A DNA stretch of 64,000 nt from Mesorhizobium sp. L-8-3 (GCF_016756615.1 NZ_AP023262.1:434001-498000), one strand, 5' to 3'. Counted from the stretch's first letter, positions 42,209 through 51,786 are shown. The notes: generated from the sequence alone by a model not told the origin. A program made the numbers and translations.

Positions 42209-44101
42209 CTACCCTCTCGGCATTCCTTTCGGCCGCAGATATCTGCGCTGCGCGGCGATGCGGAACGGCGCATTGGGTGCGCCATAACCTTTGTAGCCGC
42301 CGCGCCGCTCGACGATCTCGAAAATGAAGCCCTCGCCCCAGGTCGGAGCGTAGAGCTGGAAATATTCGCCGTCGCCGTCGCGGTCGTAGAGGATGTTCCC
42401 GGCCCTCAGCCGATCGGCCAGATCGGGCTCCAGGCCGAAGCGGGCCTCGACATCGTCATAATAGTTGGGAGAGATCGGCAGCGCCTCGAAACCGTTCGCG
42501 CTCAGCGCTTCGGCGGTCGCGAAAATATCGCCGGTGGCGAAGGCCAGGTGCTGGACGCTCGATCCGAAGCTCTCGGCGATGAAATGTCCGGCCAGGGTCC
42601 TGCGGTTTTCGGCACCGTTCAATGTAAGCCTCAGCTTACCATCTTCACTCTCAATCGCCTGGCTTCGCACCACGCCGCCCGGGTCGATCACGTCGACCAT
42701 CGGGGTCTTCCGGGTGCGGAAGATCGCGGTGTAGAAGAGCAGCCAGGTGAGCATCTCCTCGTAGTTCATGGTCTGGCCGACGTGGTCGATACGGCTGAGC
42801 CCGACCTCGTGCGATGACTGCGGATCGGCAGTCGGCGTGAATTCCACGTCCCAGACCTTCGCCAGTTCCGACTTGCCGTCGACGAAATAGACGACCCCGC
42901 CGCCGACGCCACGGATGGCCGGGATGGTGAGTTCACCAGGCCCCGCAGCCTGTTCGAACGGCTCGGCGCCGAGCGCCCGGGCGCGTTGAACGGTCGCGGC
43001 CGCATCTTCGACCCTCAGCCCGATCGCATAGACGGAGGTGCCGTGGACGAGATAGGAGGAATGCGCGAAGCCCTCGCCTTCGGTGTTGACGACGAGATTG
43101 ATGTCGCCCTGTCGGAACAGGGTCACATCCTTCGAGACATGGCGTCCGACCTTGCGGAAGCCCATGGCGTGGAACAGTGCGGCGAGCGTCTCGGCGCCAT
43201 CCTGGTCGGCCGCGAACTCGACGAACTCGACACCTTCGACCGCGATGCGATCGGGCATGTCGGGCACGGCCACCGCGATACCGGGCTCCTCGCGCCTGAC
43301 CTGGTCCATGAGATGGACGAGCGAACGGCGGCCGTCGACGGCGATGGAGCGCGGCGAGCCGGCGCGGAACTGGTCGTTGAAGATCTCCAGCGAGAAATAG
43401 CCGTCATAGCCGGTGGCGGCCACGGCGCGGGCGAAGTCCTTGACGGGCAGGTCGCCTTCGCCGGGCATGTTGCGGAAGTGTCGGCTCCAGTAAAGCAGGT
43501 CCATGTCGATCAGCGGTGCGTCGGCGAGCTGGACGATGAAGATCCTGTCACCGGGAATGGCGCGGATCGAATCGACGTCTATCCTCCGCGCCAGCGTATG
43601 GAAGGAATCGAGGATCAGCCCGACCTTGGGATGGTCGGCGCGGCGCACCACTTCCCAGGCGTCACGGTGGTCGCTGACATGGCGACCCCAGGCAAGCGCC
43701 TCATAGCCGACGCGCAGGCCGCGCCTGGCCGCACGCTCGCCAAGCTCACGGAAATCCGCCGCCGCCCTGTCGATGCCGCCCAGCGACACCGGCGAGACGC
43801 TGGAGCAGACCAGCATGAGGTCGGTGCCGAGTTCCTGCATCACGTCGAACTTGCGCTCGGCGCGGTCGAAGGCGCGGCCGCGCTGCGGCTCGGGCAGGCC
43901 CTCGAAGTCGCGGAACGGCTGGAACAGGCTTATTTCCAGGCCGGCATCACGCACCATGCGACCGACATCGCGCGGCGAGCCGTCGAAGGCGAGGAAGTCG
44001 TTCTCGAAAATCTCCAAGCCGTCATAGCCGGCTGCCGCGATGGCCGCGAGCTTCTCGGAAAACTCGCCGCTGATCGACACGGTGGCGATTGACGTCTTCA
44101 T
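42209..44101 (-). CDS. quiC: 3-dehydroshikimate dehydratase fused to HPPD-like domain (QuiC1 type)
   Basis: A 630-residue two-domain protein. Residues 1-270 are a sugar-phosphate-isomerase-like TIM barrel (GYDGLEIFENDFLAF, GYEALAWGRHVSDHRDAWEV, GLILDSFHTLARRID, DGYFSLEIFNDQFR), with the metal-binding Glu/Asp/His/Glu set. Residues 285-630 resemble 4-hydroxyphenylpyruvate dioxygenase (VEFVEFAADQD, SRIDHVGQTMNYEEMLTWL, SSVQHLAFATGDIFATA). QuiC1-type fusions convert 3-dehydroshikimate to protocatechuate; the second domain's role is less clear. GGGAGG precedes the ATG at 44101. No quinate transport or protocatechuate genes adjoin it. Confidence 0.9.
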   Translation of the reverse strand: MKTSIATVSISGEFSEKLAAIAAAGYDGLEIFENDFLAFDGSPRDVGRMVRDAGLEISLFQPFRDFEGLPEPQRGRAFDRAERKFDVMQELGTDLMLVCSSVSPVSLGGIDRAAADFRELGERAARRGLRVGYEALAWGRHVSDHRDAWEVVRRADHPKVGLILDSFHTLARRIDVDSIRAIPGDRIFIVQLADAPLIDMDLLYWSRHFRNMPGEGDLPVKDFARAVAATGYDGYFSLEIFNDQFRAGSPRSIAVDGRRSLVHLMDQVRREEPGIAVAVPDMPDRIAVEGVEFVEFAADQDGAETLAALFHAMGFRKVGRHVSKDVTLFRQGDINLVVNTEGEGFAHSSYLVHGTSVYAIGLRVEDAAATVQRARALGAEPFEQAAGPGELTIPAIRGVGGGVVYFVDGKSELAKVWDVEFTPTADPQSSHEVGLSRIDHVGQTMNYEEMLTWLLFYTAIFRTRKTPMVDVIDPGGVVRSQAIESEDGKLRLTLNGAENRRTLAGHFIAESFGSSVQHLAFATGDIFATAEALSANGFEALPISPNYYDDVEARFGLEPDLADRLRAGNILYDRDGDGEYFQLYAPTWGEGFIFEIVERRGGYKGYGAPNAPFRIAAQRRYLRPKGMPRG

Positions 44102-44302
44102 GGCTGAAGCCTCCCGCGGACGGCCGCACCGCGGCACAACCGGCCTGCCCGTCCGTTGCGCCTCGGATGTCCCGACACCGGACACGCTCCGGCCCAAGGG
44201 TCCGCGCACGGCCGAGCCCTGCATCGGATGCGGGCGACTATGGAGCCGGAAGCCGGATAACTGCAAATACCAAGACGGCTGGGTTGAATAACATCATGTT
44301 AA

Positions 44303-44347
44303 GCATGTCTCCCGAAAGTGGGTACCGGTTTCGGGACAAAGACATGC
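44303..44347. repeat. Dispersed GCATGTC palindromic element
   Basis: GCATGTC at 44303-44309 and GACATGC at 44341-44347 bound a 45-base unit with an internal CCGAAA...TTTCGG pairing around GTGGGTACCGG. It resembles the small palindromic repeats common in intergenic regions of Mesorhizobium and relatives. Confidence 0.6.
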
Positions 44348-44473
44348 GTCAAATCGAAGACCTTCGGCGTGTTGTCCGTTTTCACGCAACACGCTTCAGG
44401 CTTGCGCCCGATGTGGCCGCAACGAGTGCCCGGGGATACCTTCGAACGCTGGAATCGACGAGGAAGACGTTGC

Positions 44474-44512
44474 CGGCAGCGGCATGCCGCGTTTCCGGGC
44501 ATGCCGCTGCCG
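44474..44512. terminator. Strong hairpin downstream of the FAD oxidase gene
   Basis: CGGCAGCGGCATGCC at 44474-44488 pairs perfectly with GGCATGCCGCTGCCG at 44498-44512 around a 9-base loop. It starts 21 bases after the stop of the minus-strand oxidase gene. There is no T-tract, but the position and 15-bp stem suit transcript termination. Confidence 0.55.
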
Positions 44513-44533
44513 CCCCGTCCGGCCCTTCCCGCT

Positions 44534-45973
44534 TCACGCAGCGCGCAAGCCCGCGACGGGCCGGATATTCTGGTTCATTCGGAACAGGTTCGACGGGTCG
44601 TATTTGCGCTTTATCTCGACCAGCCGCTGATAGTTGCCGCCATAGGCCGTCTCGACGCGGTCGAGTTCGTCCTCGGGCATGAAGTTCACGTAGGCCGTCC
44701 CGGCGGCGTATAGCCTTGTCGCGTCGAACAGGCCGCGCGCCCAGCCGATGCAGGCCTCGTCCATGGCCGGCTCGCGCCAGCGCGCATGGACATTCATGAC
44801 GAAATGCGAGTTGCGTTGCGGGAAGGCCGTGGCGTCGGCTGCGACACGTCCGGCAGCGCCGCCGACATGGCCGATGAAAACCTCGCATTCGGGACCAGGA
44901 AGCTTGGCGATCCCGTCGAGCAGGATGGCGATCGCGCCGTCGGAAAGCGACGAGAAGTCGTGGCTCTTCCAATAGTTGCGGGCGCCGGGCGCCAGCAGCG
45001 GATCGAAGGCCGCCTGCCAGGCCGTGAAGGGCATGGGACCGAAGGTGTCAGCAATCGGCTGACCGATCGAGCGCAGCGGCGCGGCAGCCTTCTCGCCCAT
45101 GGCGGGATCGCCGCACCAGCACATGGCCAGCACCAGCACTTCCTTGCCGTGCCATTCGGCCGGCACGAAGGGAAGCGGCGGCGCCTGCCGCATCACCACC
45201 CAGCAGGTGAGTTCGTCGGGGGCGGTTTCCAGGGCTCGCCGATAGGCCTTGAGAACGCTCTCGCCCGCCGCGAAGGGATGGAAGACAAGGCCCGACAGAA
45301 TCTGCGGCCCCATGGCATGGAGCTGGAATTCGAAAGCGGTGACGATGCCGAAATTGCCGCCGCCGCCGCGGATCGCCCAGAAGAGGTCCGGATGCTTGCC
45401 GAGGCTCGCGCGCACCACCTGCCCCGCTGCGGTGACGACATCGGCCGCGACGAGATTGTCGAGCGTCAGCCCGAACTTGCGTGTCGTCTAGCCGAAACCG
45501 CCGCCGAGGGTCAGCCCGGCTATGCCCGTCGTGGAGTTGATGCCGCTGGGAACGACCAGCCCGAAGGCCTGGGTTTCCTGGTCGACATCGGCCAGCAGCG
45601 CGCCCGGCTCCACCCAGGCACGCTTTGCCGAGGTATCGATCCGCACCGACTTCATGAGCGAGAGGTCGATCATCATCCCGCCGTCGCAGACGGAGTTGCC
45701 GGCGATGTGGTGACCCCCGCCACGGACGGCGACGAGCAATCCGTGGTCACGGGCGAAACGCACCGCACCGACCACGTCGGCCGCGCCGCGGCAGCAAACG
45801 ATGAGGCCGGGCCTGCGATCGATCATCCCGTTCCAGACGGCACGCGTCGCATCATAGGAGGGATCGGTCGGAAGCAGCACGGTTCCGCGCAGTTGCGCGG
45901 CAAAGGCTTCGACGGCAGGCGCCGCGACCTTCGTCTGCCCTCCATCCAATGTGGAGAGGCTGAGATCGTTCAT
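44534..45973 (-). pseudogene. BBE-type FAD-linked oxidase interrupted by one amber codon
   Basis: A berberine-bridge-enzyme-like oxidoreductase of 479 codons, start ATG 45973 with AAGGAG upstream. The FAD domain carries VRGGGHHIAGNSVCDGGMM with the covalent-FAD His, and the C-terminal BBE motif is RKYDPSNLFRMNQNIRPV. After GLTLGGGFG a TAG at 45490-45488 breaks the frame; translation then continues in the same frame as TTRKFGLTLDNLVAADVV. Relatives commonly have Trp and Leu right after GGGFG, so a Trp codon to TAG change fits. No other defect is seen, so the lesion is recent, a sequence error, or read through. Confidence 0.88.
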
Positions 45974-46623
45974 CGGGATGCTCCTTCGCTCCTGCCCGCA
46001 AGCCGCAAACCGCCCCGGCGGGCCAGCCCCGGACGCCTCGGGCAGTCTAGGCCGGGCCGGAAAAGGCGGGAAATGCCGAAAATTCATCGCATCGATGCAG
46101 GGCGTGCATCGGCGGCCGGCATGTCCTGAATGGACACTCAGAGGCGCGGTGATCCTATGCCCGGCCGGTTGCTTGGCCGCGGTTCGCCCGCTACGCCATC
46201 CGTCTGGCGGATGATCCCCGACGCCCGCCGGCTACGGCTGGAGCGATCGGCGGGCGCGAAATGGGACGAGCGGTCGCGCCAGAGCGAAGGCTGCTGCGTG
46301 CCGCGCGCCAATCTGCGCGACTGGACACCTGAGGCGCCGTGGCGGGCCTGCATCCAGTTGTGGGAGGCGGAAGCGGCATTTCGCAATCACAACAGCGAGT
46401 TTGTCGATGCCCATCTGGCGTCAGAGCCAGGATCGCGTGCCGGCGCCTAACCTGGGTCGGGCTGCTCAATCCCTTCCTCTGTGTCAGATTCGCCCTCCAG
46501 ATAAAATACCGACTAGTTTGTTTTTTTGTTGCGTTGCGGATCGGCCCTGCCTATCGTGGAGCTGGCGTGGCCGGTCTCGAGACTGCGAGCCGTGGCTGGA
46601 AGTTGCTCCGATAGACTAGCACG
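45974..46623. other. Gene-poor stretch before the TetR-transporter operon
   Basis: No gene is convincingly supported over 650 bases. A plus-strand frame at 46130-46450 is noted separately with low confidence. The AT-rich segment 46500-46535 (GTTTGTTTTTTTGTTGC) is the likely promoter area for the downstream operon. Confidence 0.4.
46130..46450 (+). CDS. Possible small hypothetical protein
   Basis: A 106-codon open frame, start at 46130 or ATG 46211, ending TAA. The C-terminal part (WRACIQLWEAEAAFRNHNSE) looks protein-like, but the N-terminal half is Arg-rich and resembles an unselected high-GC frame. No ribosome site or family is recognised. Could be spurious. Confidence 0.2.
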   Translation: MDTQRRGDPMPGRLLGRGSPATPSVWRMIPDARRLRLERSAGAKWDERSRQSEGCCVPRANLRDWTPEAPWRACIQLWEAEAAFRNHNSEFVDAHLASEPGSRAGA

Positions 46624-47310
46624 GTGGACCGCAAGGCTCTTGAATTGACGAAGCAAGCAGACAATCCGAATGTCGCTCGTCCAGGCGAGCGGGTTTCACG
46701 TCAGGCGCAGAAGTCGGAAGCGACCGTCGCCGCACTTCTTCTTGCCACGCAAGATCTTCTGCTTGAGATTGGCTACGCAAGGTTGACAACGGCGGCGGTT
46801 GCGGAACGCGCAGGCGTTTCTCGCGGCGCGCTGACCCACCATTTCCGTTCAAAGGAACACCTGATCACAACTGCGATCGACAGCCATCTGCGGGCCGTCA
46901 TCGAAGGTTTGTCAGCTTTCGCTGAGACCATCGATCCGGAAACCGCAGATACGGACACGATAGTCGAATATCTTTGGCAGATGATGTCGAATGGCCTTTT
47001 TCAACTGACAATGGAATACCTGCCCGAAGCCCGCGTCAATGAAGATTTTCGTGAGGAGATCACTCCGGTTGTCAAGCGCTTCCATGCCGAGCTTGAGCGC
47101 ATCTGGGCGATCGTGGCGCAGCGCTACCACCTGCCTTCGGATGAAGCGCCTGTTCTGATCAACCTGACGATGTGCCTGATCAGAGGCATGGTCGCCCAAT
47201 CGATCGTCCGCAAAGACCAACCCTATTTCGACCGGATGTTGATCGAGTGGAAGTTGCTGCTCAAGACGCACATCCGCAATGTCGCGCAGAACAGGGGCGC
47301 CGCCGGATGA
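46624..47310 (+). CDS. TetR family regulator heading the transporter operon
   Basis: A 228-residue TetR regulator with GTG start. A polar N-terminal tail of about 30 residues precedes the HTH (LLLATQDLLLEIGYARLTTA, VAERAGVSRGALTHHFRSKE near residues 41-83). The ligand domain continues to ~225. Its stop overlaps the ATPase start by 4 bases (ATGA), so it is the first gene of the operon and probably its autoregulated repressor, responding to the imported compound. Confidence 0.93.
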   Translation: MDRKALELTKQADNPNVARPGERVSRQAQKSEATVAALLLATQDLLLEIGYARLTTAAVAERAGVSRGALTHHFRSKEHLITTAIDSHLRAVIEGLSAFAETIDPETADTDTIVEYLWQMMSNGLFQLTMEYLPEARVNEDFREEITPVVKRFHAELERIWAIVAQRYHLPSDEAPVLINLTMCLIRGMVAQSIVRKDQPYFDRMLIEWKLLLKTHIRNVAQNRGAAG

Positions 47311-48077
47311 GCCTTCTCAAGGTCAGCGATCTTCGACACGCCTTCTATGGATCCCGGGTCCTGAACGGCGTCGACTTCAGCGTCGAGCAGGGCCAGTTCG
47401 CCGGCTTGGTCGGCCCGAATGGCGCCGGCAAGTCGACGCTCTACAACGCGATTTCAGGGCTGTTCATCCCCGATTCCGGAACTGTCGAATTCGCCGGCCG
47501 CGACATTACCCGCATGCCGGCGCATGAGCGCGTTGCGCTCGGTCTTGTGCGCACCTTCCAGCTTGCGCGCGGCTTCCCGAAGCTGACCGTGTTTCAGAAC
47601 CTGATGCTTTATGCGCAGGACAATCTCGGCGAGGGTTTCCTGAGTTCGCTGTTTGGCACCCGCGCCGGGCGCGAGTCGGAGGAAGCGGCATCGGAGGAGG
47701 CCCTGTCGATCGCGCGCCGCCTGAACATTCATGGCGTGATCGACAATCCTGTCTCTGCGCTCTCGGGCGGGCAGAAGAAGCTGGTCGAAATCGGGCGCGC
47801 ACTCATGAGCCGGCCGAAGATGATCCTGTTCGACGAGCCCATGGCCGGGGTCAATCCGACCCTCACCCGCCAGATCGCCGAACATCTCTTCGCGCTGAAC
47901 CGGGACGGCATCACGGTATGCCTGATCGAGCACGACATGCCGCTGATCGGCGAGCTCTGCAATCCCGTCACGGTGCTGGCCGAAGGGAGGCATTTGATGA
48001 AAGGCACGTTCGAGGAAGTCGTCAACAACCTCGAAGTGCAAGAGGCTTATCTTGGAGCGCGCAAAGTCGATGCTTGA
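47307..48077 (+). CDS. Branched-chain-amino-acid-type ABC ATPase (LivG-like)
   Basis: A 256-residue ATPase. Walker A is GPNGAGKSTLYNAISGLF near residues 36-53, RTFQLARGFPKLTVFQNLML is the LivG-type Q-loop region, the signature is LSGGQKKLVEIGRALMSRPK near 155, and Walker B is MILFDEPMAGVNP. GTFEEVVNNLEVQEAYLG is the LivG C-terminus. It overlaps both neighbours (4 and 8 bases). With the LivF-like protein it drives the LivH/LivM-like channel. The substrate need not be an amino acid. Confidence 0.93.
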   Translation: MSLLKVSDLRHAFYGSRVLNGVDFSVEQGQFAGLVGPNGAGKSTLYNAISGLFIPDSGTVEFAGRDITRMPAHERVALGLVRTFQLARGFPKLTVFQNLMLYAQDNLGEGFLSSLFGTRAGRESEEAASEEALSIARRLNIHGVIDNPVSALSGGQKKLVEIGRALMSRPKMILFDEPMAGVNPTLTRQIAEHLFALNRDGITVCLIEHDMPLIGELCNPVTVLAEGRHLMKGTFEEVVNNLEVQEAYLGARKVDA

Positions 48078-48771
48078 GGCCCGGGACATCATCGCTGGCT
48101 ACGGGGCGGCCGAGCAAATCCTCAAGGGCGCATCGCTGCATGTCGAGGCGGGCGAACTTGTCACCATTATCGGTCCGAATGGTGCCGGCAAGTCGACTTT
48201 CCTCAAGACCATTGCCGGTCTTGTTCCCCCCAAAGGGGGCACAATCCTTCTGGAAGGAAGGGATGTGACAAGGATGTCGGCGCTGGACCGGGCCAAGTCA
48301 GGCTTCGCCTTCGTCATGCAGGAACGAAACGTCTTCGGCGCACTCTCGGTCAAGGACAATCTCGAACTCGCCTATGCCGGGCCGCGCAGCGGCTTTGCCG
48401 GGGTCAAGGACGAGATCATCGCCCGCTATCCCGTGCTCGGCGAACGCCGCGGCCAACTCGCGCGAACGCTTTCAGGCGGTCAAAGGCAAATCCTCGCAAT
48501 GGCGATGGCGTTGCTTACCAAGCCGAAAATCATGTTGCTCGACGAGCCGACAGCAGGACTTGCGCCGAAGGCCACAAACGAACTCTTCGACGCGATTCTC
48601 GCCCTTCAGGCCACCGGCATGCCAATCCTGATGGTCGAACAACATGCGCTGGAAGCGCTCAGGATCTCCACCCGCGGCTATGTGCTGGTCTCGGGCAGGG
48701 ACGCCGCAACGGGTGCGGGGCCGCAACTGGCCGAAGACCCGGAAATACGTCGCCTGTTCCTGGGCGGCTGA
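48070..48771 (+). CDS. Branched-chain-amino-acid-type ABC ATPase (LivF-like)
   Basis: A 233-residue ATPase. Walker A GPNGAGKSTFLKTIAGL lies near residues 36-52, FVMQERNVFGALSVKDNLEL is the LivF Q-loop, the signature is LSGGQRQILAMAMALLTKPK near 136, and Walker B is IMLLDEPTAGLAP. The His switch is in VEQHALEALRIS. The ATG at 48070 lies inside the LivG-like gene end; a TTG at 48052 is possible but less likely. Confidence 0.93.
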   Translation: MLEARDIIAGYGAAEQILKGASLHVEAGELVTIIGPNGAGKSTFLKTIAGLVPPKGGTILLEGRDVTRMSALDRAKSGFAFVMQERNVFGALSVKDNLELAYAGPRSGFAGVKDEIIARYPVLGERRGQLARTLSGGQRQILAMAMALLTKPKIMLLDEPTAGLAPKATNELFDAILALQATGMPILMVEQHALEALRISTRGYVLVSGRDAATGAGPQLAEDPEIRRLFLGG

Positions 48772-48791
48772 CAACCAGATGGAGAACTGCA

Positions 48792-49991
48792 GTGAACATT
48801 AGTCGCCGCCAATTCGTTGCGTCATCCGCGATTCTCGCGCTTTCCGGTACTGCCCCGATCCGCGCCCTCGCCCAGGACAGCGGTTCGATCCACATCGCGA
48901 CCCTCACCCCGCTGACAGGCGCTGGCGGCCCCTACGGTCCGGTCATGGCCCAGGCGGTGAAGGCGGTCGTTGACCAGGCCAATGCCTCAGGAGGCATTCT
49001 CGGACGGCAGATCCAACTCGTCTCCGAAGATGATCAGACGAACCCCGAAGCAGCAGTGCGCGCCGCCCGCAAGCTGATCGATGTCGACAAGGTGCAAGCG
49101 ATCGTCGGTACCTGGGCATCAGCGGTCACAACCGCCGTGGCGCCACTATGCTGGGAATCAAAGGTCGTGCTGGCAACCGTCTCGGGCGCTGACCCGATCA
49201 CCCGCCTGCCGCACCAGGGCTATCTCTTCCGTACGCAGCCGAACACCGTGCTGCAAGGTGAGAAGTTCGGCCAGTTCTGTGTCGACGAAGGCGCAAAGCG
49301 CGTCTTCTTCCTTTGCCCGCAAACGCCATTCGTCGACACCCAGTATGCCGGCATCAAGGCGAAAGTCGAAGGCGTGGGCGGAGAGACCAAGCTGCTGGTC
49401 TACGACGACAAGAAATCGTCCTACCGTTCGGAGGTCGACGACATGCTGGCGTTCAAGCCGGACATGGTCGTTCTGGGCGGCTACATGCCAGACACCACGA
49501 TCCTTCTCAAGGACATCTTCCGCTCCGGCTACGAAGGCAAGAAGGTGGCCTTCGCGTATTCGGTCAACGCCAAGCTGATCGAGGGGCTGCCAAAGGAAGT
49601 CGTTGAAGGCATCTACACGATCGCCCCCGCCCCGGCCGAGGGCTCGAACGGCTACACCAACCTGACCAAGCTGATTGGTATCGCCCAGCCTGACACCTAC
49701 ACCTGCCAGGTCTACGACCAGATCAATCTGATCCTGCTCGCGATCGCCGCCTCCGGCCAGGCCACCGGCACGGACGTGAAGACCGCGCTGCGCACCGTCA
49801 GCCAGGGCAAGGATGGCGTGAAGGTGTCGAGCCTTGCCGAGGGTCTTGCAGCGCTCAAGGACGGCAAGACGATCGACTATGTCGGCGCTTCCGGCCCGTG
49901 TGACTTCAACGACATCGGCGACATCTTCGACTGCCAGTTCCGTTACGAGCAGGTGGCCGATGGCGCATTGAAGCTGATCAAGACGGCCTGA
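48792..49991 (+). CDS. Periplasmic substrate-binding protein, LivK/amide-urea type
   Basis: A 399-residue type 1 periplasmic receptor. A twin-arginine-type leader SRRQFVASSAILALSG precedes cleavage near ALAQDSG, so export may be by Tat. The body has the Peripla_BP_6 pattern: IHIATLTPLTGAGGPYGPVM, AVVDQANASGGILGRQIQLV, KVQAIVGTWASAVTTAVAP and FLCPQTPFVDTQYAGIKAKV. GTG start with GGAG 7 bases before. The ligand is unknown; the operon's amidohydrolase suggests an amide- or peptide-like compound. Confidence 0.93.
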   Translation: MNISRRQFVASSAILALSGTAPIRALAQDSGSIHIATLTPLTGAGGPYGPVMAQAVKAVVDQANASGGILGRQIQLVSEDDQTNPEAAVRAARKLIDVDKVQAIVGTWASAVTTAVAPLCWESKVVLATVSGADPITRLPHQGYLFRTQPNTVLQGEKFGQFCVDEGAKRVFFLCPQTPFVDTQYAGIKAKVEGVGGETKLLVYDDKKSSYRSEVDDMLAFKPDMVVLGGYMPDTTILLKDIFRSGYEGKKVAFAYSVNAKLIEGLPKEVVEGIYTIAPAPAEGSNGYTNLTKLIGIAQPDTYTCQVYDQINLILLAIAASGQATGTDVKTALRTVSQGKDGVKVSSLAEGLAALKDGKTIDYVGASGPCDFNDIGDIFDCQFRYEQVADGALKLIKTA

Positions 49992-50000
49992 GGCTGACGA

Positions 50001-50861
50001 ATGACCGCTTTGCTTCAGGCGATCCTGAACGGCATCATGGCGGGGGCGCTGCTGGCGATCCCCGCCGTCGGGCTCACCGCCATGTTTTCCGTCCTTCGCT
50101 ATCCCAATTTCTGCGTTGGGCCGCTGGCGACGGTCGGAGCGTTCACGGCCTGGGTCCTCAACGTTCACCATGGCGTTGGCGTATTGCCGGCGGTCGTCGT
50201 CGCATTTGCGGTCTCGGCGGTGACTGGCGTCGCCATCGAGCAATTGGCGCTGGCGCGGTTGCGGCCGTCCGGCGCGCTCACCGTCGCGATCGGCTCGATC
50301 GCGGCGATGATCGTGCTCGAAAACCTTGTGCGCTTCTTCTTCGGCAACGACCTGCGGTCCTTTGATACGCCGTTGGTGCGCGACTGGTTCTTCTGGGGGC
50401 TGCGCGTCGGTCCTCAACAGTTGCAGACCGCCGTGATCGCTGTCGTCATCATGTCGGCCCTGTCCGCCTTTTTTCTCTTCAGCCGCTATGGCAAAGCGAT
50501 GCGCGCCGTGGCGGACAATCCTGACCTGTCCCGCATCTACCGGATCGACCCGACAAGGATAGCCATTGCCGTAGTCGCGCTTGGCTCCGGACTTGCCGGT
50601 ATTGGCGGCGTGCTGCTTGGCCTCGATTCCGCGATCGAACCAATGACCGGTTCGCGCCTGCTGCTGCCGATTTTCGCCGCCGCCGTCCTCGGCGGTCTGG
50701 GGTCGATTCCCGGCGCGTTGTTTGGCGCGCTGCTGATCGGACTGGGCGAAGAGCTGTCTCTCCTGGCCATCCCGCCCACCTATCGCTCGGCCATCGGCTT
50801 CGTCGTCATCCTGCTGGTGCTTTCGATCCGCCCGCAAGGCCTGTTTGGGGAGCGCCGCTGA
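50001..50861 (+). CDS. Branched-chain-amino-acid-type permease (LivH-like)
   Basis: A 286-residue inner-membrane permease with eight or so hydrophobic segments (ILNGIMAGALLAIPAVGLTA at residues 7-26, LPAVVVAFAVSAVTGVAI, TAVIAVVIMSALSAFFLF, LLLPIFAAAVLGGLGSIPGA). The family loop KAMRAVADNPDLSRIYRIDP near 165 contacts the ATPase. It follows the binding-protein gene by 9 bases and is nearly continuous with the LivM-like gene. Confidence 0.93.
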   Translation: MTALLQAILNGIMAGALLAIPAVGLTAMFSVLRYPNFCVGPLATVGAFTAWVLNVHHGVGVLPAVVVAFAVSAVTGVAIEQLALARLRPSGALTVAIGSIAAMIVLENLVRFFFGNDLRSFDTPLVRDWFFWGLRVGPQQLQTAVIAVVIMSALSAFFLFSRYGKAMRAVADNPDLSRIYRIDPTRIAIAVVALGSGLAGIGGVLLGLDSAIEPMTGSRLLLPIFAAAVLGGLGSIPGALFGALLIGLGEELSLLAIPPTYRSAIGFVVILLVLSIRPQGLFGERR

Positions 50862-50862
50862 G

Positions 50863-51786
50863 ATGACCAGCTACCTGATCTTCATTATCACCACCGCCGG
50901 CATCTACGGCTTGCTGACGCTGAGCCTCAACCTGATCTGGGGTTCCGCCGGCATGGTCAACCTGGGCCTTGTCGGCTTCTTTGCAGTAGGCGCGTATGCC
51001 TCGGCCCTTTTGACAACCATGGGCGGCCTGCCGATCTGGGCAGGCCTGCTTGGCTCGATCGTCATCGGCGCCGCAGTCGGCGTTCTGGCGACGTCGGCGA
51101 CGCTGCGGCTCAGGGGCGACTACCTTGCCATCACAACGCTTGGCTTCGCCGAGGTCGTGCGCCTCGTAGCGCTGAACGAACGGTGGCTGACGAACGGTTC
51201 AGACGGCGTTCCGGGCATTCCGCGCCCGTTCTTTGCCGAACTCGGGTCGCAGAATTTCCCGATCTTCTACTTGTTGCTCGTGCTGGCGATCCTCGCCGTC
51301 ACATTCTTGGGGATGCGCCGGCTCGACACTGCGCCGTTCGGCCGCGTGCTGAAGGCCATTCGCGAGGACGAGGAACTGGCCGGCTTTGCCGGCAAGCGGG
51401 TCGTGCGCTTCAAGATGATCGCCTTTGCGATCTCCGCCGCCTTGGCGGGACTTGCCGGCGGCCTTTATGGCCATTTCCAGAGCTACATTTCGCCTGACCA
51501 CTTCCAGCCGCTCTTGACCATCTACATCTTCCTCGCTGTGACCGCAGGCGGCGTAGGCCGGCCGTTTGGCGGCGTTGCGGGCGCGTTTGTCGTGATCGCT
51601 TTCCTCGAGGGAACGCGCTTCCTCGCCGAACTCATTCCGGGCATCTCGCTCGCGCAGGCGGCGTCGGTGCGCGAAATGATGGTCGGCCTGGCATTGGTCC
51701 TGGTGCTCCAGTTCCGCCCGCAGGGCATCCTCCCCGAAAAGCGCATGACCGCACCGCACATCAAGACTGCCGAGGTGAAGACATGA
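50863..51786 (+). CDS. Branched-chain-amino-acid-type permease (LivM-like)
   Basis: A 307-residue permease. LTLSLNLIWGSAGMVNLGLV near residues 20-39 and LRGDYLAITTLGFAEVVRLV near 85-104 are LivM signatures, with the ATPase-contact loop GRVLKAIREDEELAGFAGKR near 160. The ATG at 50863 begins 1 base after the LivH-like stop. It overlaps the GAF gene by 4 bases (ATGA). Confidence 0.93.
   Translation: MTSYLIFIITTAGIYGLLTLSLNLIWGSAGMVNLGLVGFFAVGAYASALLTTMGGLPIWAGLLGSIVIGAAVGVLATSATLRLRGDYLAITTLGFAEVVRLVALNERWLTNGSDGVPGIPRPFFAELGSQNFPIFYLLLVLAILAVTFLGMRRLDTAPFGRVLKAIREDEELAGFAGKRVVRFKMIAFAISAALAGLAGGLYGHFQSYISPDHFQPLLTIYIFLAVTAGGVGRPFGGVAGAFVVIAFLEGTRFLAELIPGISLAQAASVREMMVGLALVLVLQFRPQGILPEKRMTAPHIKTAEVKT

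Larger units (their letters stand above)
44102..44533. other. Intergenic region with repeat element and strong hairpin
   Basis: No gene is supported. It contains the quiC upstream region, a GCATGTC...GACATGC element at 44303-44347 of the kind dispersed in Mesorhizobium-like genomes, and the terminator-like hairpin at 44474-44512. Confidence 0.5.

Noticed and set aside
45488..45490. Pyrrolysine insertion at the amber codon
   Set aside because: The position corresponds to a usual Trp, no pyrrolysine machinery is seen, and the lineage is not known to use it.
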